DNA from: Pseudoscleropodium purum
Taxonomy: Eukaryota; Streptophyta; Bryopsida; Hypnales; Brachytheciaceae
NCBI GenBank assembly: GCA_963969395.1
Contig: OZ017797.1
Span: 3,472,001 to 3,536,000 of the forward strand
DNA length: 64,000 nt
Reading direction: 5' to 3'
Part shown: in pieces, positions 36,900 through 49,526 of the stretch
How the letters are laid out: the number at the start of each line of letters is the position of its first letter
Position numbering within the stretch: position 1 is the stretch's first letter
Program-made: the position numbers and the translations under genes
Notes under the pieces: model-generated
What the model was told of the DNA's origin: nothing
Database searches by the model: none
What the model saw: only the letters and a program-made list of their open reading frames with translations

Positions 36900-39595
36900 T
36901 GTGTCGATCCGATTCGCTCCTACCGCTCCCTGCGCGATTGAAGAAACAACAACCGTGTTCGTGATATTCTCCGCCGCTACGGAACTCCTCTCTGATGCGG
37001 GTTCTGCCTCTATCCGATGTGACACTGCGACAGCGAGAAGCTCTCTTACGGAGCCTCTCATCTTTTAGGTTCCACGGTCCAGATGCTGAAGATCTTGGAA
37101 ATGAATGGATGATATTGCATCTTTTAGGATTTCGTCTTTTGCACTGGGATGCATTATGAGAGTCCGTCTTCTGTTGATCCGCTTGTTTTTACGAAGATGT
37201 ACCCCTACAGTAGATTTCAAGTTTCGTAGATCTCCGTCTGGGCTGCTTGATTAACACCGACACGACCGGGCCATGTCTTCGGTGTCGCACGTCTGCCCAT
37301 TCTTCAGTACAGTACGAAAACTCTGTAATCTATCCAGACCTCTTTAATGTCACACCCAAACTCTCAGGCACACTGGGGTTTTTTGTTTTTTTCAGGGTGG
37401 TTTTCTTTCATTTATTTTGGGCAGTGCAGAAAGCGATCTTCACTAGAGTGATGAAGCTATTTACATCCACAGAAATGGATGAAACAAGTAATATATGGAT
37501 GAAAAACATCTATTCATCCCAAATAGTGTACATTCATCTATAAAGAGAGTGATACCATTCGAAGATTTGGTAGGTGAATTTAGCAATCTCATCTATTAAA
37601 ACATGAAGAATATCTTGCGAAATATGCCATAAAGAAAATGTGCATCGTTTTTTAGTGAAAATTTACTCAATATAAAAAACTTGGTCTTAATTCTAGAATG
37701 AACATATCCGTAGTTCATGGTTTCCTACATAGGATGGGAGTTTCTTCTTGACACCCAAGATAAAAATTGTCAATTTGAATATTGCCAAACATTTTATTTT
37801 CCAAGCCTTCATATCTATTGTTCTATAACTTCAATGTTTGATATTGATTGACTAAATCTATATTTGTCAAGTGTCATTGGTTTATAGAAAAAAGATTCTC
37901 TCCATTGAATTATTGACAAGACATTACTAACCCATGCAATCTCAAACAATTATAACTTGTTGGTCTCTATTTTCTTGTAGTTAGGAATCTAGCAACTGCA
38001 AAATACTAAGAGTGTTTTAATTTGCTTAATAATGTTAAAGATGGTATCATTATTTAAGACTCAAAAAGATGAAAGAAATAATATAAGATGAAACATAGAA
38101 TGTATTCATTTTAATTTTCTTTTACCTTTAAAGCACTTAATGTATAACTCTTATGATTGATTTGGTTGAAGATTGGAGTTTTTAGGAATATAACTAGTTT
38201 AATAATTCATTGAATTTTTTTAACACTCACTTTTAGGACTTCATGTGTAGGAAGAATTCACACAAATTGGACTATATCAAGGTAAAAAGAATGCAAGTGT
38301 AGCACTATTGAAATAAGACATTTATGAAGAAAACAACAATTTTTCAATGTCTATGAATAAATGCGATATTAATTGAAAAGGATCATTGGAATGAAGCAAA
38401 GCTTGAATGTCAATTTTCCAATTGGAACTGTATTGAATAAGCACTAAGTTAATATTTATTTGCATGTCAACCACTCATCCTCCATACCTAACTACATTAT
38501 AGATATTGAAATCTTTCCTTCTATAGATTGTCAAATTAAGCTTGGTTAACTTTAATATTCCTTTTTGGGCAATGCTATGGCATGCTAAGCTAGGCTTTGC
38601 AAAGGTCAAAGGTGCTCCATATGATTGCATATGTGAAAGCAAGCCCTTTAGCTACATTGCTCCAATCTTTTGGTTCATTGTCTAATTTTAAAATTCTAAA
38701 TGTGTCTTTTGGGGATATATGAATCAATGGGCTTCATGATGGATGTGCGTGTAGGTGACTATTTAGGAATGTCTTAGTGACAATACAAGTAGAGAAGATC
38801 ATGTATGTTTGGTTGTGAAACTATTTGAAATGAAGTCATTTCAAGGCTGTGACACATTGTGACCATTTCAAAATAATATTACAGCCATACTAGGTGAGCA
38901 AAATGGTTGTTTTTGTTGATTTTGGGAGTAACTACTAGTAATTATGGGCATACTACTTCAAAATTTCATAAGTAATCATACTTTGTCTTAAAAATAGGGT
39001 TTCACTTTGTATACTACTTTTTCACAAGTGGATTTTTTACCAATCTCTTAAGGCGTTCTTAATTGGTTAGATCAGAAATTGTAGCCACGATAGTGTGGCT
39101 TATCTTGAACTTACGAGTGGAAACTTTGAATATATGCTTCCCAGCCTGGTAACAAGCAATACAAGACCAGTACAATTCTGAGTTTGGTTTGAGAACAGAG
39201 GATTAGAGGAAGCTGTGGTATCAAAGAAAGCGATTCTAAAGAGGAGCACAAAAGCTTTATTACAATTTCGGTGGAAACATTGATGTGTTGAGCATCTTTC
39301 CGGGAGAAGATCTTGGACACCGAATTCCGGAACAGACGGTAGCTTGAGTCAGGTTTCACGGAGCTTTGGGAGGCGACAGAGTGAACAACTGCACATCCTT
39401 CTTCTCCAACCTGAAATTTGTAATCCGTGCAAAGGTACCGTCTCATTCCTGCCTGCATCGATGTCTTGGGAAGCATTGAATTTGAGGAAGAAGCTCGAGA
39501 TCTGCAAAATGCTTCTGAAATCTCGTTGTCTGTGAGCATTCGATGTTTTTTTCTAATGTGGGTGTCTGTGTGGGTGAGTCAGAGATCGAGCGGCT
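36900..39595. promoter_or_regulatory. Divergent region between TMEM115 and the RmlD/MAT2B-like gene
   Basis: A 2.7-kb region between two divergently transcribed genes. 36900-37350 (mixed GC) is the likely TMEM115 promoter and leader. 37398-37545 is the copy of the upstream repeat also found near 13.5 kb. 37560-39050 is AT-rich with no coding signal. 39060-39595 is more balanced and should hold the promoter and leader of the plus-strand gene. Confidence 0.45.
37398..37545. repeat. Upstream repeat with GGATGA / TCATCC boxes, copy 2
   Basis: Starts near TTTCATTTATTTTGGGCAGT and continues through repeated GGATGA/TTCATCC hexamers to ACATTCATCTAT. It aligns in order with 13478-13636. Confidence 0.45.
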
Positions 39596-41840
39596 ATGGA
39601 CCTGTCTGGACGGGAGAAGAAAAAAGTGATCTTGCTGGTGGGGGGCTCAGGATACCTAGGGCTTCACGTTTTGGAAACTCTGGCATCATGCGATTATACA
39701 TTGGCATACACCTACAACTCCCATCCTGCCCCTGCTCAACTCGTGGAGAAGCTTCCCAATGTGCTGGCCTTTCATCTGGATCTCCGTAGCGGCGATGGAT
39801 TTGACGAGATTTCGAAGTCGCTAAACACCGTAAGTCACTTCTAAATCATGCGCAGCTTTGAGAATTGTTGGGAGCAAGGAGTCTAAATTGCTTTCGTGTT
39901 GGGATGTGGAGGACGCAGCCGGAGGTTGTGATCAACTGCGCGGCTATCTCAGTACCTCGTGCTTGTGAGCAAGATCCAGAGGCAGCCATGGCCATCAACG
40001 TGCCTTCCATTTTGGTTCGGTGGCTTAACTCGTTGGACGTTGCGCAGCCACCCTTTCTGATTCACCTCTCCACCGACCAAGGTAGCCATCACCGGAACTC
40101 AAATTGCAAGTTTCGTATGCACGCTATTTTTCCTGATTTAGGGAACCCATTCCCATGTCTTTCAGCTATCTTTAGTGGTTATTATCATCAGAATAGAATT
40201 TGATTTATTTTGTGCTGGTGGGGCGTGTCCTCATTTGGTCAGGACCCAACGCACTAAAATATGTGGTATCTGGATGTTGAATTAATAAGTTAGAAATTGT
40301 TGAAGTAGTAGGGTTCCAATGACACGCCCAGACCATCCTTGAACCATGAAAACTGCATCTACAATGTATCAATAGAACTTAGAAGTATCTCATTTCTTTC
40401 AAGGCATGTATTTAGATGACACTAAGTGCTTTGTAAAAAGGGGTGCTTCTGAACCCACGAGATCGGGTTCCTCATCCGACGGATATTCGTGTGGCAGTGT
40501 ACGAAGGTGTGAAGTCATTTTACAAGGAGAGTGACGAGACGAAGCCTGTGAATACTTACGGGGAGACAAAGGTGGCAGCTGAGAGTTACATTCAGTCAAA
40601 CTACAGCCATTATGCCATTTTACGAAGCAGCATCATATATGGGCCTCAGCCGTTTGTCCCCCTTCCCAAGACCCTTCCCGTCCAGGTAGCTCATTCCTCT
40701 CTCCACTTTCATCGCAAGTCTATAAAGATTTAATTGGAATTGGTTGACGCACACATTTGGGGTAATAGGCAGACCTCTCTCATGATCCTGTCTCAGGGGA
40801 CAAATGTACACTTCTAAATGCACTCTCGTGTGTTCACATTTGGAAGTAAATGTGAGCACAACATGAATTGAAAGCTTCTCAGGTTATACAAGGAATGTGC
40901 GATTATAGAGTGGCATTGACGAGTTTGGCTTGTGGGAGTTATCGAATTAGATGTGTAAGTAACGGGACAGATTCTTAGGAAATACAAAGGAATTCGCAAA
41001 TTGAGAGAGTGTCATTAGAGAGGGTTGAGTGCAGGTGACCAAGGTGCTCACCCAAATGGTGGTTTGCAGTGGATGGATGGTGTGCTGTCAAGTGGAGCAG
41101 GAGGCGAGTTCTTTGAAGATGAGTATCGGTGCCCTGTTTATGTGAAGGATGTGGTGCAGGCGATTCAGTTACTCATGGAGAAACATTTTGCAGGAGTGCA
41201 GCATCCTATGCATTTGTGTTTGAATGTTGGAGGTCCAGATCGTCTTTCTCGAGCTGCCATGGCCGAGACTGTGGCTCAAGTGCGAGGCTACGACACGAAG
41301 CTTGTCAGGAGGGTCTCATCGCAAACAGTAGTGAGTGGTCTTTAGCCAGACAACTCTCTTTTTTTATGTTTCATAACCTCAAGGAAGAGGATGGCAACTA
41401 AGCACTGGATATGAGGAGCATGGTTATGTCTTATGACCTTGTGGTTAGCTTTATGGTGTCCTTTTTTAAGACCCTGAATTGAGCATGATCGATCAAGATT
41501 CGAGCATCAAGTTTATGCCTGATAAAGTACATGTGCTGAATAGTCTTGTTATTGAAATAGCATTCCTAGCTACCCCTGTGGTTATTTCTCTACCATGTCT
41601 CTCCTTTCGCGTTACCTGGTCCATGCTTTTCATGTTTTGAGAAGTCTTGCGAACTTGAAACCCCTCTGCAACGATTTCTTACCTTTGCTTTCGTTTTCCA
41701 TGTTGGCTCTCCTGCAGCTCAACAGAGGTGTGGTGAGCCCGCCAGACATTTCTATGGACGTGAACAAGATCGTTGCAGAACTAGGCATCAAGTTGACGCA
41801 CTTCGCCTCTGGCGTAGCAATGACTCTGAATCGCAAGTGA
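39596..41840 (+). CDS. RmlD/MAT2B-like NAD(P)-binding Rossmann-fold protein (extended SDR)
   Basis: Related to bacterial dTDP-4-dehydrorhamnose reductase (RmlD) and to the animal MAT2B regulatory subunit of methionine adenosyltransferase; the plant members' substrate is not established. Five exons close in phase: 39596-39829, 39919-40081, 40498-40685, 41070-41330 and 41718-41840 (TGA), 322 residues. The start MDLSGREKKKVILLVGGSGY gives the dinucleotide loop GGSGYLG (about 16-22). VVINCAAISVPRACEQDP is the second Rossmann block; LSTDQVYEG carries the active-site Thr region; NTYGETKVAAE supplies the SDR Tyr153/Lys157 pair; then ILRSSIIYGP, EYRCPVYVKDVVQAI and the C-terminal SPPDISMDVNKI. All catalytic-type residues are intact, so it could be an active reductase as well as a regulatory protein. 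The exon 4 acceptor (41069) was chosen over an earlier AG at 41034 because only it keeps phase and the PVQ|WMDG family join. Confidence 0.9.
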
Positions 41841-42524
41841 AGATCGCTCGCATACAACTATTGATCTCCCTCTTGCCTGCATTTTTTTGTTTTGCAGAAA
41901 TTATTTGCCAAGCATGGCCATTCAGAAATAAATTTATCCTGGAGTGAACAAGCTGTGATTATGCTTTATTCGCTGCAGGGGAGCATTGATTGCATAGAAA
42001 TGAAGAAGAGAAGGAATCGAGCAACAGATGATTCGCATTTGTCAACAGATGATTCGCATTTTGAGTGAGACCCATAGAGCAAAACGTGTCTATATTTGTT
42101 CCATTTACACATCAATACCAAGTTACAGCCATCGAAGGTGTCATAGAATCGGCACCGTAATCCAAATATTTTTTGAAAATTTATTATCAGCGCAAGTACA
42201 GTTTTTCCTCACTTGTTGGAATTGCATCAGGAGACCAATACTGTAAGGTGCACAATTTTCACAACTTGTCATTTCACTACTTTACATGGCTAGAATCTGG
42301 CCATGGGGTCACTTTATCACATTTTGAGCAATAAGGTAGAAGCATCCATTCACAACTATGTACCGTAAATCAATCTTGAAAATATGTAGTAGATATAGGA
42401 AGTCCCAAATGGATAGCTTGCATTCATGAAATGCAAAAAATGATTTGGGGGATACAATGTTTTTGAACTTCACAAATTTATAATGTATTTTTTTTTTTTT
42501 TTTTTAAATTATCAATTTTTTCAT

Positions 42525-43455
42525 TTCCTAAATGCCTAAACTTTGGTTTTTGGCAAAATAGTGATTCTAGGCAACTCACTACAAATGGAATTTTAATTTA
42601 TTTTTTCTTTAAAATTTTCACACAACATATGCCCAAAAAGTAGCTTTAAGGTACAACAATTTTCATAACTTCTGACTACATGGTTAAAAAAGTTATATCA
42701 TGAAATGTAATTTTTAATGCTCATCAAACAAAGTTGAGTGGCTAAAAAAATCACTCTTTTCAAAATAAAATTTAAACTTGGTTTCCTAAATATGTATATA
42801 CATGGAAAGCTTTGACTCATTCTATTTTGATTAATGAGATGAAAGTTATGAGGAGTTTTAGTTTGTGGGTAGTTATGGAATCTCTATTCTAAATAAACTT
42901 TGAAGTCTTCTATTTTATTCAATTTTGAATATTTTTGAAAAAAAATAAAATTGGTATAGATTGATTATTACAACATTACAAGCATTGGAATTGGCATTTT
43001 TCAATTCTAAAACTAAATTTTGAACAATTTAGTATTTTAAATCACACTCTACTTTTATCTTCTTTCTTACTATTTTTATCAAGCATAAATGTGAAATATT
43101 TCTTGTTTGAAATTTTTGATAGATATTTCTTACTTCTTTCTTCAACATATTAATATGGAAAGTATCAAGTTGTAGGATCTATACATTTCTATGAAAAAAT
43201 TTTAAAAGATGAAATCTAACCATTTGGGAAGAGTTGAAAATACTTCTTTTTGAAATTCAAGCAACTCGATCTTGCAATTGGTAAGGTTTTTTATTCATAA
43301 ACTTTAGGAAGATGTACTCTAACAAATTAACTAAAGGATCCTATGGTTATATTTGTTAATGAATAAATATGGATGAAGATATTTGCCTTGCTTTGGATTT
43401 TAGTACTTAGAAGCAAGTTTGGGCCTAAAAAACACCTTCCATCGTTTAAAGGTTA
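42525..43455 (-). repeat. Repeat A, copy 3 (reverse orientation)
   Basis: Reverse-oriented relative to copy 1. Landmarks from left to right: GGTTTTTGGCAAAATAG, CAACTCACTACAAATGGA, TTTCACACAACATATGCCCA, TTTCATAACTTCTGACTACA, then TAGTATTTTAAATCA and ACTAAAGGATCCTATGGTTA. Ends are diverged; the boundaries are estimates. Confidence 0.65.
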
Positions 43456-44223
43456 CTTCATGACTTTCAATATCCAATTTGTTAAAAATAATCCCATGTG
43501 TTGACTCAACCTCCAAATATTTGGAATTGTTTATAATATTGATTATAGGTGCTTCTACCTTAAGGGCTCTTTGAATAAAAATAATAGGCAACATGCAAGA
43601 GTGTCTGAGGGGTACACGAAGGATTGGGTGCAACTCTCAAAGATTGTCTTATATACATCATTGGCAACTAAAGAGTCTACACAAATATGATTGGGTGATA
43701 AAGAAATCATTGGTGATATTTTAAGGATGAAAAGAAAAGTTAAACCAAATGACCTTGGGAAGTTCTTGTATAGAAATAAAGTGACAATTCCAAAACTGTA
43801 TTTTAATTCATGTGGAAAAAAAAATAGTTTTGTAATTTCTACTTCTACTTTCACTCTATAAATCCTAAATCTTGGATTTGGTTCCCTTATCTATAAACTA
43901 GTTGAAGATTTTGTTATAAAAATTAGCAAAAATTAATATTCAAATATAATTATTATCAATCCAACCTAAATTTGCAACTAAAGGTTCATTAAAACTTGAA
44001 AGGTCACTCCAAATTACTTTTTTGTGTACATATTTTGCATAGATAGAAATATGGAATTTAGTTTTCATTGCTCTCTTGTAAATCCTAAACCTTAATGCAT
44101 TTCAAAAACATATAGTTCTATTGTGAATGAATGATGCATCCCCACAATTGCAAAAAAATCTACCTTGCTACAAATAGATATTAAGGAAAAGTCAAAGGCT
44201 TAAAGTATTAATGGCAAATTTTA

Positions 44224-44490
44224 AGAAAATGGTTGTATTCCATGAGTCATTTTAGAGTGGGTGGTGTGAAATGGCAAAAGTGACATTTAGAATTGGTATA
44301 GATTACAAACATTTAGGATAATTACAGATTTCAAACTACATAGTCTAAAAATCTAGGATTGCTATAGATTTCAAATATCTAGGACTAATGTAGATTTTCA
44401 TCATCTATACTAGATATAGATTTCATACCACGCAATCTAAATTGTTAAAAGTGCCAAAGTAATGGAATGGTGCCATTTTAATGAAATTGG
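44224..44490. repeat. Small inverted-end element, copy 1
   Basis: Left end AAAATGGTTGTATTCCATGA and right end GAATGGTGCCATTTTAATGA are imperfect reverse complements. The same pair of ends bounds 47633-47795. Confidence 0.45.
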
Positions 44491-45149
44491 CCATTTGTTA
44501 CTTGACCAAATATATTTAAAAAAACTTGAAATTTTATAACAAAAAAATAGCATATATATGTGATAAACGTTGAAAAATCCAAAGAAAAAAATTATAAAAT
44601 CTGTAATGTGCTTTGACTCAATTGACATCAAAATTGTTGCAAGACATTTAATCTGTAGATTTTTTTCATTTGTGAAGTCGATACCTAACTAGACTTTTTG
44701 TACTTCATTTCATTGATTGAGCTAAAAACTAAAAATGCATCTTTGAATCTAAAATGAAATTTGAAGTGAAATGCTAAAATGGATAAGTAATTTGGGAGAA
44801 ATTTTTAAAAAGGAAATAGTATTATAGGATAAAGGGAGTGATAATCAATTTAGATGAGAAGTTTTACTTAGAAAAATCATTAGTTGGGAAGTTTGTATTT
44901 GATGTAATATGAAAATTGATTTAATCAAATACATGAAATTGAAGGTTGTTGTTTTTAGTAGAAGTTTAATTAAGAGGTTGTACATTTTAACCTGGATTAC
45001 AATTCTAAACCAAGAGTAAATAAGATATTGGATTTTGAAGCAATAAGCACAAGAATGACTTTAAAGACCCACTTCATATACAAAAGGCACATGAAGAAAG
45101 TAGAGGAATGTCAATTGATAGTTACCTAGAGTCTTATATAAATATCAGG

Positions 45150-45775
45150 TAGTTATTGCCTCTTTACAATGGATAGTGACACTTCAAGTACTATCCACTA
45201 TAAATTAACATTTGATTTACAAATTAAGAGCATTCATTGTTTTGTTTTTCAAACTACCCCCTTCCTACATGTAATTTTCAGGGTACAATTGACATGCAAT
45301 CCATATGGGATATATTTCTTGTATTTGAATCTATATCACTATTTGTATCCTTTTGATACACGCATATGATATTTTGTATTTGTATATATCATTTGTATTT
45401 TTGTGTCCATATTCGTATCCATACACTAGTTTGTATTTGTATTTTGTCTTAAATTAGATCAACGATGATTAAGAGGGTGTGGAATTTTTTTTTTAAAAAT
45501 CAATGGCTCAAGATTTTCGTTGAAACAGAGTGTGTTAATCAATTCAAAAGCTAGTTATTTGCCTCTTTTTAGTAGATAGTGACACTTCAAGCACTATCCA
45601 CTATAACTTAACATTTGATTTATAAATTAAGAGCATTCATTGTTTTATTTTTCAAACTACCCCCTCCTACTTGTAATTTCTAGGGAACAATTGACATGCA
45701 ATTGATATGGGATATATTTCCCGTATTTGAATCTATATCAATATATGTATCCTTCCGGTGCACATATACCTTCAG
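45150..45775 (+). repeat. Direct repeat pair, about 220 bp each
   Basis: About 45150-45370 and 45555-45775 are near-identical in order: GCCTCTTT, ATAGTGACACTTCAAG, ACTATCCACTATAA, TTAACATTTGATTTA, TTAAGAGCATTCATTGTTTT, CAAACTACCCCC and GGGATATATTTC. The stretch between them is rich in GTATTTGTAT units. An inverted copy lies at 46622-47102. Confidence 0.8.
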
Positions 45776-46621
45776 TAGATAGTTATCCTTGTTAGTGTCT
45801 AGAGTCTTACATAGTTTTAATCAGTGGTAACGTATTATTATAGACATCATATGCAATTTGATTTTGGAAAGGTAATTTATCCCCTAAAGGATTGAAATTA
45901 CCATATGCAAGAGATCTCAGAGAGTTACCTGCAAAGTCAATTTGGGCAAGATGATCACAAAATTTTGAAACAAGGTGTGAACATGTACCCTCTAAGTGGA
46001 AAAATAATAATAAGTTATATAACAATGAACTTTTCTGGCAACTCAAGCAGTATGTGCAAAATTCCTCTCTTAGCAAGTATATAATTTATATAATACAAGA
46101 TGCAAATGTAAAAACACATACATGTGTAGTGTAAAATTTCACTCTAAAAGGAGTTAAAGTCTTCTAGCCCTATTGAACAAGATAAAAAAAAAATTCTTCT
46201 AACTTCAAACATTATAATCTTTCAATCCATGCGGTCAAAGTTTCTGAAATTTTTTCCATACATTCCCACAGTAGTCTATCAAAAAGTTGAAAAGTTGAAT
46301 TTTGAAAAAAAAAAAAAAAAATCATTTTTTTTCTCACTACCCTTAAAGTATCCAAAATGTGCCTAGGTCCTATAGGGATTATAGAACCTGCAAAATGAAA
46401 TTCAACAAAATGAAAATACTATTTCCATTTTCTTTACTGAAAATTTGAAAAAAATAAAAATTCACATAATTATTCATCCATACATGTGGTACACATATAA
46501 TAAAAAAAAGTTTATTTTATTTTTTGTGCATACAGCAACAAATGCACTGCAACAAGAAGTAACAAACTGACCATACAAAGCCGCCCCTTTATAGGTCGCA
46601 AGTTCTTTTGTTTCCCCCTGC

Positions 46622-47102
46622 AAGTCGTAAGTCACTATCTACTGAAAAGAGGCAGACAGCCTCTTCTCCAATTGATTAACACACATCCTGTTTTGACAAA
46701 AATCCTCAGCCATTGATTTTCTTTTTAAACCCCCCCCCCCCCCCCCCCCTCTTGATACCGTTGATCTAATTTAATACAAAATACAAATACAGAATATGAA
46801 TATGAATACGGATATAAAATACAGACAGTAATATATATGAATACGAATGCAGAATGCAAAATATAGCATACGAATACCGGCACAAAACACAGACAACAAT
46901 ACATATGAATATGAATACGAATACACAATATGGTATGTGTACAAGGGTATGGATATGGGATATATATCTCATATCAATTGTGAGTCCCCTTGCCACGTGC
47001 AAATTACAAAGGGGTGGAAGGGAGGGGAGGGAGAATTTTTTTTTTTAAATTGATTTTTTTTATAGTGCATAGTCACTATGCATTGTAAAGAGGCAAAAAC
47101 TA
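46622..47102 (-). repeat. Inverted copy of the 45.2-45.6 kb unit
   Basis: Reads AGTCACTATCTACTGAAAAG at the left and CATTGTAAAGAGGCAAAAAC at the right, the reverse complements of the 45.55 and 45.15 kb ends. The interior repeats the AAATACAAATAC/GAATATGAATACG simple-sequence tract and a GATATATATCTC block. A C20 run (46730-46749) lies inside. Confidence 0.75.
46730..46749. repeat. C20 homopolymer
   Basis: Twenty consecutive C residues inside the inverted repeat copy, at a place where the 45.5-kb partner has a T run. It may be length-uncertain in assemblies. Confidence 0.9.
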
Positions 47103-48100
47103 CCTACCCTGATATAGCATAAGTTAAAATCATTGTGCTTTAGCTATAACTAGGGTGTTCTATGCCATTGTTACAATAAAAATAAAAGTTAATTTTTTAA
47201 TTCATAAAATCTTTGAAATTCAATATCTTTGACATCATAGGTCCAAATGCCACAAAACAAAATCTATGCACACGTCTTCGCAAAGAGCTTTCCAACAATA
47301 CATATCATAAACACAAACAAGGAAAACATGGTGCCAAAGATTTCACCGTAGCAAACAAAGAAACCAAAAGGAACAAACAATCTAATGTAAAGTATGAATA
47401 CTAATAGGAATCAAATAATAGACCTCATAAACCTAATAACTAAAGTCCAATCACCACAACTATTTATTGCTACCTCTTTGGGAGAGTTTAAGGGCATTTG
47501 GTTCTCATATGGGATATTTTTGGTGTGAAGAAATGTGGAGTGTGATATTAAGTTGAAGAGTCTTTTAGTTATAAAGTATTCTAATTCTTCATTACTTATA
47601 GGAAATGTATGGGCTTATTCAATAGTGTTAATGAATATTTCATTAAAATGGTGGTATTCCACAAACTTAGTACTTTTAGGTTCAAAATGTGCGGTCTACA
47701 TTGTACATCTCTCCTAGATTCTAGGGTTTCACAGTCTGAAACCTACACCAGTCTTAGAAAATTAATGAAAAAATGGTGCCATTTGAATGAAATATCTGTT
47801 TGTTGTGATATCACACTTGAGCTAAACAAAAGATGGGGTGACATTATAAACCACCCCTCTTCTAAAAGGCAATCTTCAACAATTGACATATTAAAGTTTT
47901 TCATTTACTAACAATGAACATTTCAGATTTGAGTAGAATCCATTCCAACTTCAAAAATTCATAACTGATTCAAAAAGAGTCTGAAAAATATGAATCAAAG
48001 TAGATTAGATGCAATTATTGCATGCTTTTCAAATGAAAAGCATCAATCAATTGTTTTGAGGTGTTTGGTGCTTAGAAGAACACTTTTATGTAACTTAACC
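47103..48100. other. AT-rich spacer with a small inverted-end element
   Basis: No gene recognised. A frame at 47609-47911 (100 codons) overlaps the inverted-end element at 47633-47795 and has no motif. Confidence 0.5.
47633..47795. repeat. Small inverted-end element, copy 2
   Basis: Left end ATTTCATTAAAATGGTGGTA and right end AATGGTGCCATTTGAATGAA are imperfect reverse complements (about 163 bp between outer ends). It shares its ends with 44224-44490, so it resembles a MITE. Confidence 0.5.
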
Positions 48101-48104
48101 CCAC

Positions 48105-48168
48105 CTTAAGTTATTCTTTTTTTTTTTTTCTTTTTGAAACAAATGAAACAGGACTTAAGTTATTCTTT
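48105..48168 (-). mobile_element. Severely truncated retroposon tail with 15-bp target duplication
   Basis: CTTAAGTTATTCTTT occurs at 48105-48119 and again at 48154-48168. Between them lies a T-rich run followed by GAAACAAATGAAACAGGA, i.e. on the minus strand a short body TTTCATTTGTTTC plus a poly(A) tail. Flanking target duplications plus poly(A) are the signature of LINE-type retroposition with extreme 5' truncation. The same tail is found at 52765-52792. Confidence 0.75.
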
Positions 48169-49019
48169 GAAACCCAGTTGATCTCAGAGAGGATACCGTG
48201 ATGCTGATTGAGTACGTTATTACTAGGGCGTGGGAACTGGGAACTCGAAGAGTCGCAGATCAAACAGAACATTAACTTTAGTAAACCCGGTCAAACTTCT
48301 GGCGTTGACTGCCCTGCACCACCTTAAGTTATAATAAGTCGGTCACTAACCAAATCTAGGAATTTCTAGCTTACTGTAGGCCCCCATTTGTACAAGAAAA
48401 TCAATGTCAAAAATATATCACATTAGAACAAGGATTTCCTCAATCACCTCCAGATTTGCAATTGGTACCAATCTTCTTCTTATTTTTATGACTTATTTTA
48501 TTCACTACCGTAGCTGTAGGGCAGGGTCGGCAGAAAATAATTATTTAAAAAAAAGCCGGATCTTTTATATTTTTTTAAAAGAGAAACTGTCAAATTTAGC
48601 AAAATTTAAACGACAAAGTTGTCAGAAAAATAAAAAGCTTTCGAAATGAAGTTCAACTACTATCAAGAATCTTTCATGACCATGTGAGAGACTTACTTCA
48701 GTGACTTGTGGTGCGAATGAAGGGTGGAAAGGGTCGTTTTTATAACAAAATCTATTGTTCATTATGAATCATCTAAGGATATGGGATAATTTGAAAATGG
48801 GTGCTTGACTACGCACTATCAAAACATAGGAATTGTGTTCAAAAGAGACTTTTAAACCTCATTTTGGCATAGTAGAATAAAAGAATTTCAAAAAAATGAA
48901 TTTAATTCATTTAGGAAATCAAGATGGATTTTGCTTTCAAAAAATTATTTGTGATTTTAAACCTCCAAACAAAATTTATGGACAAAAATTTAGAGAGAAT
49001 GTTTGAAAATGTCCAAAAC

Positions 49020-49340
49020 ATGTCCCTTCCTCAAACCCCTCTCTAAAATTTGTTTATAACTTTTGATTGGAGTCTCAAAATCTCAAATAAATTTTTGGAG
49101 ATGAAATTTATCTTGATTTCCCACGTTAACTTAGCTCAAAGTTAAAAAAAATAAATTATTTTACTATATCTAAATGAGAGCTAAGATTTTATTTTGAACA
49201 CAAATCCTAATTTTGACTTAACTATGAGTGGTTGAGCTCCTATTAATCCTAATTTATATATCGCATATAGATTGTTTTACCTACTACTACCCTACTTATA
49301 TAAAAAGTTTATCTTCTCATCTTTAATTGCATTAAAGCAC
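49020..49340 (+). repeat. Dispersed repeat B, copy 2
   Basis: Diverged copy of 16060-16440 in the same orientation; landmarks TTTATAACTTTTGATTGGAG, CTCAAATAAATTTTTGGAGA, TTTTGACTTAACTATGAGTG. Confidence 0.65.
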
Positions 49341-49425
49341 TTGACTATTGAAGTTGCTTGTTGAATGTCTTGAATTCAATTTGAATATAATGTTGAATTT
49401 TTAATAATTACATTGTGAATTGCCA

Positions 49426-49526
49426 GATCTAATTTGAAAATTTTAATTAATTATTTGGCACCAATATGCGTACCCAATACGTACCACATGTCAACAAGTA
49501 ATTAATTAAAATTTTCAAATTAGATC
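49426..49526. repeat. Perfect 28-bp inverted repeat
   Basis: The arm GATCTAATTTGAAAATTTTA... (49426-49453) is the exact reverse complement of 49499-49526, with a 45-bp loop. The loop ends with a 29-bp segment (ACCCAATACGTACCACATGT...) that recurs at 49546-49574 with one visible difference. Confidence 0.9.

Larger units (their letters stand above)
41841..45145. other. 3' flank and AT-rich spacer without genes
   Basis: After the 3' flank of the reductase gene (to about 42300) the sequence becomes AT-rich and repeat-filled: repeat A copy 3 (42525-43455), a T18 run (42488-42505) and a small inverted-end element (44224-44490). No reading frame has a recognisable domain. Confidence 0.55.

Noticed and set aside
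45150..47102. Regularly repeated units considered as a CRISPR array or as LTRs
   Set aside because: There are only two long, diverged units and an inverted copy, with no short repeat-spacer periodicity, no primer-binding site or polypurine tract and no retrotransposon genes between them.
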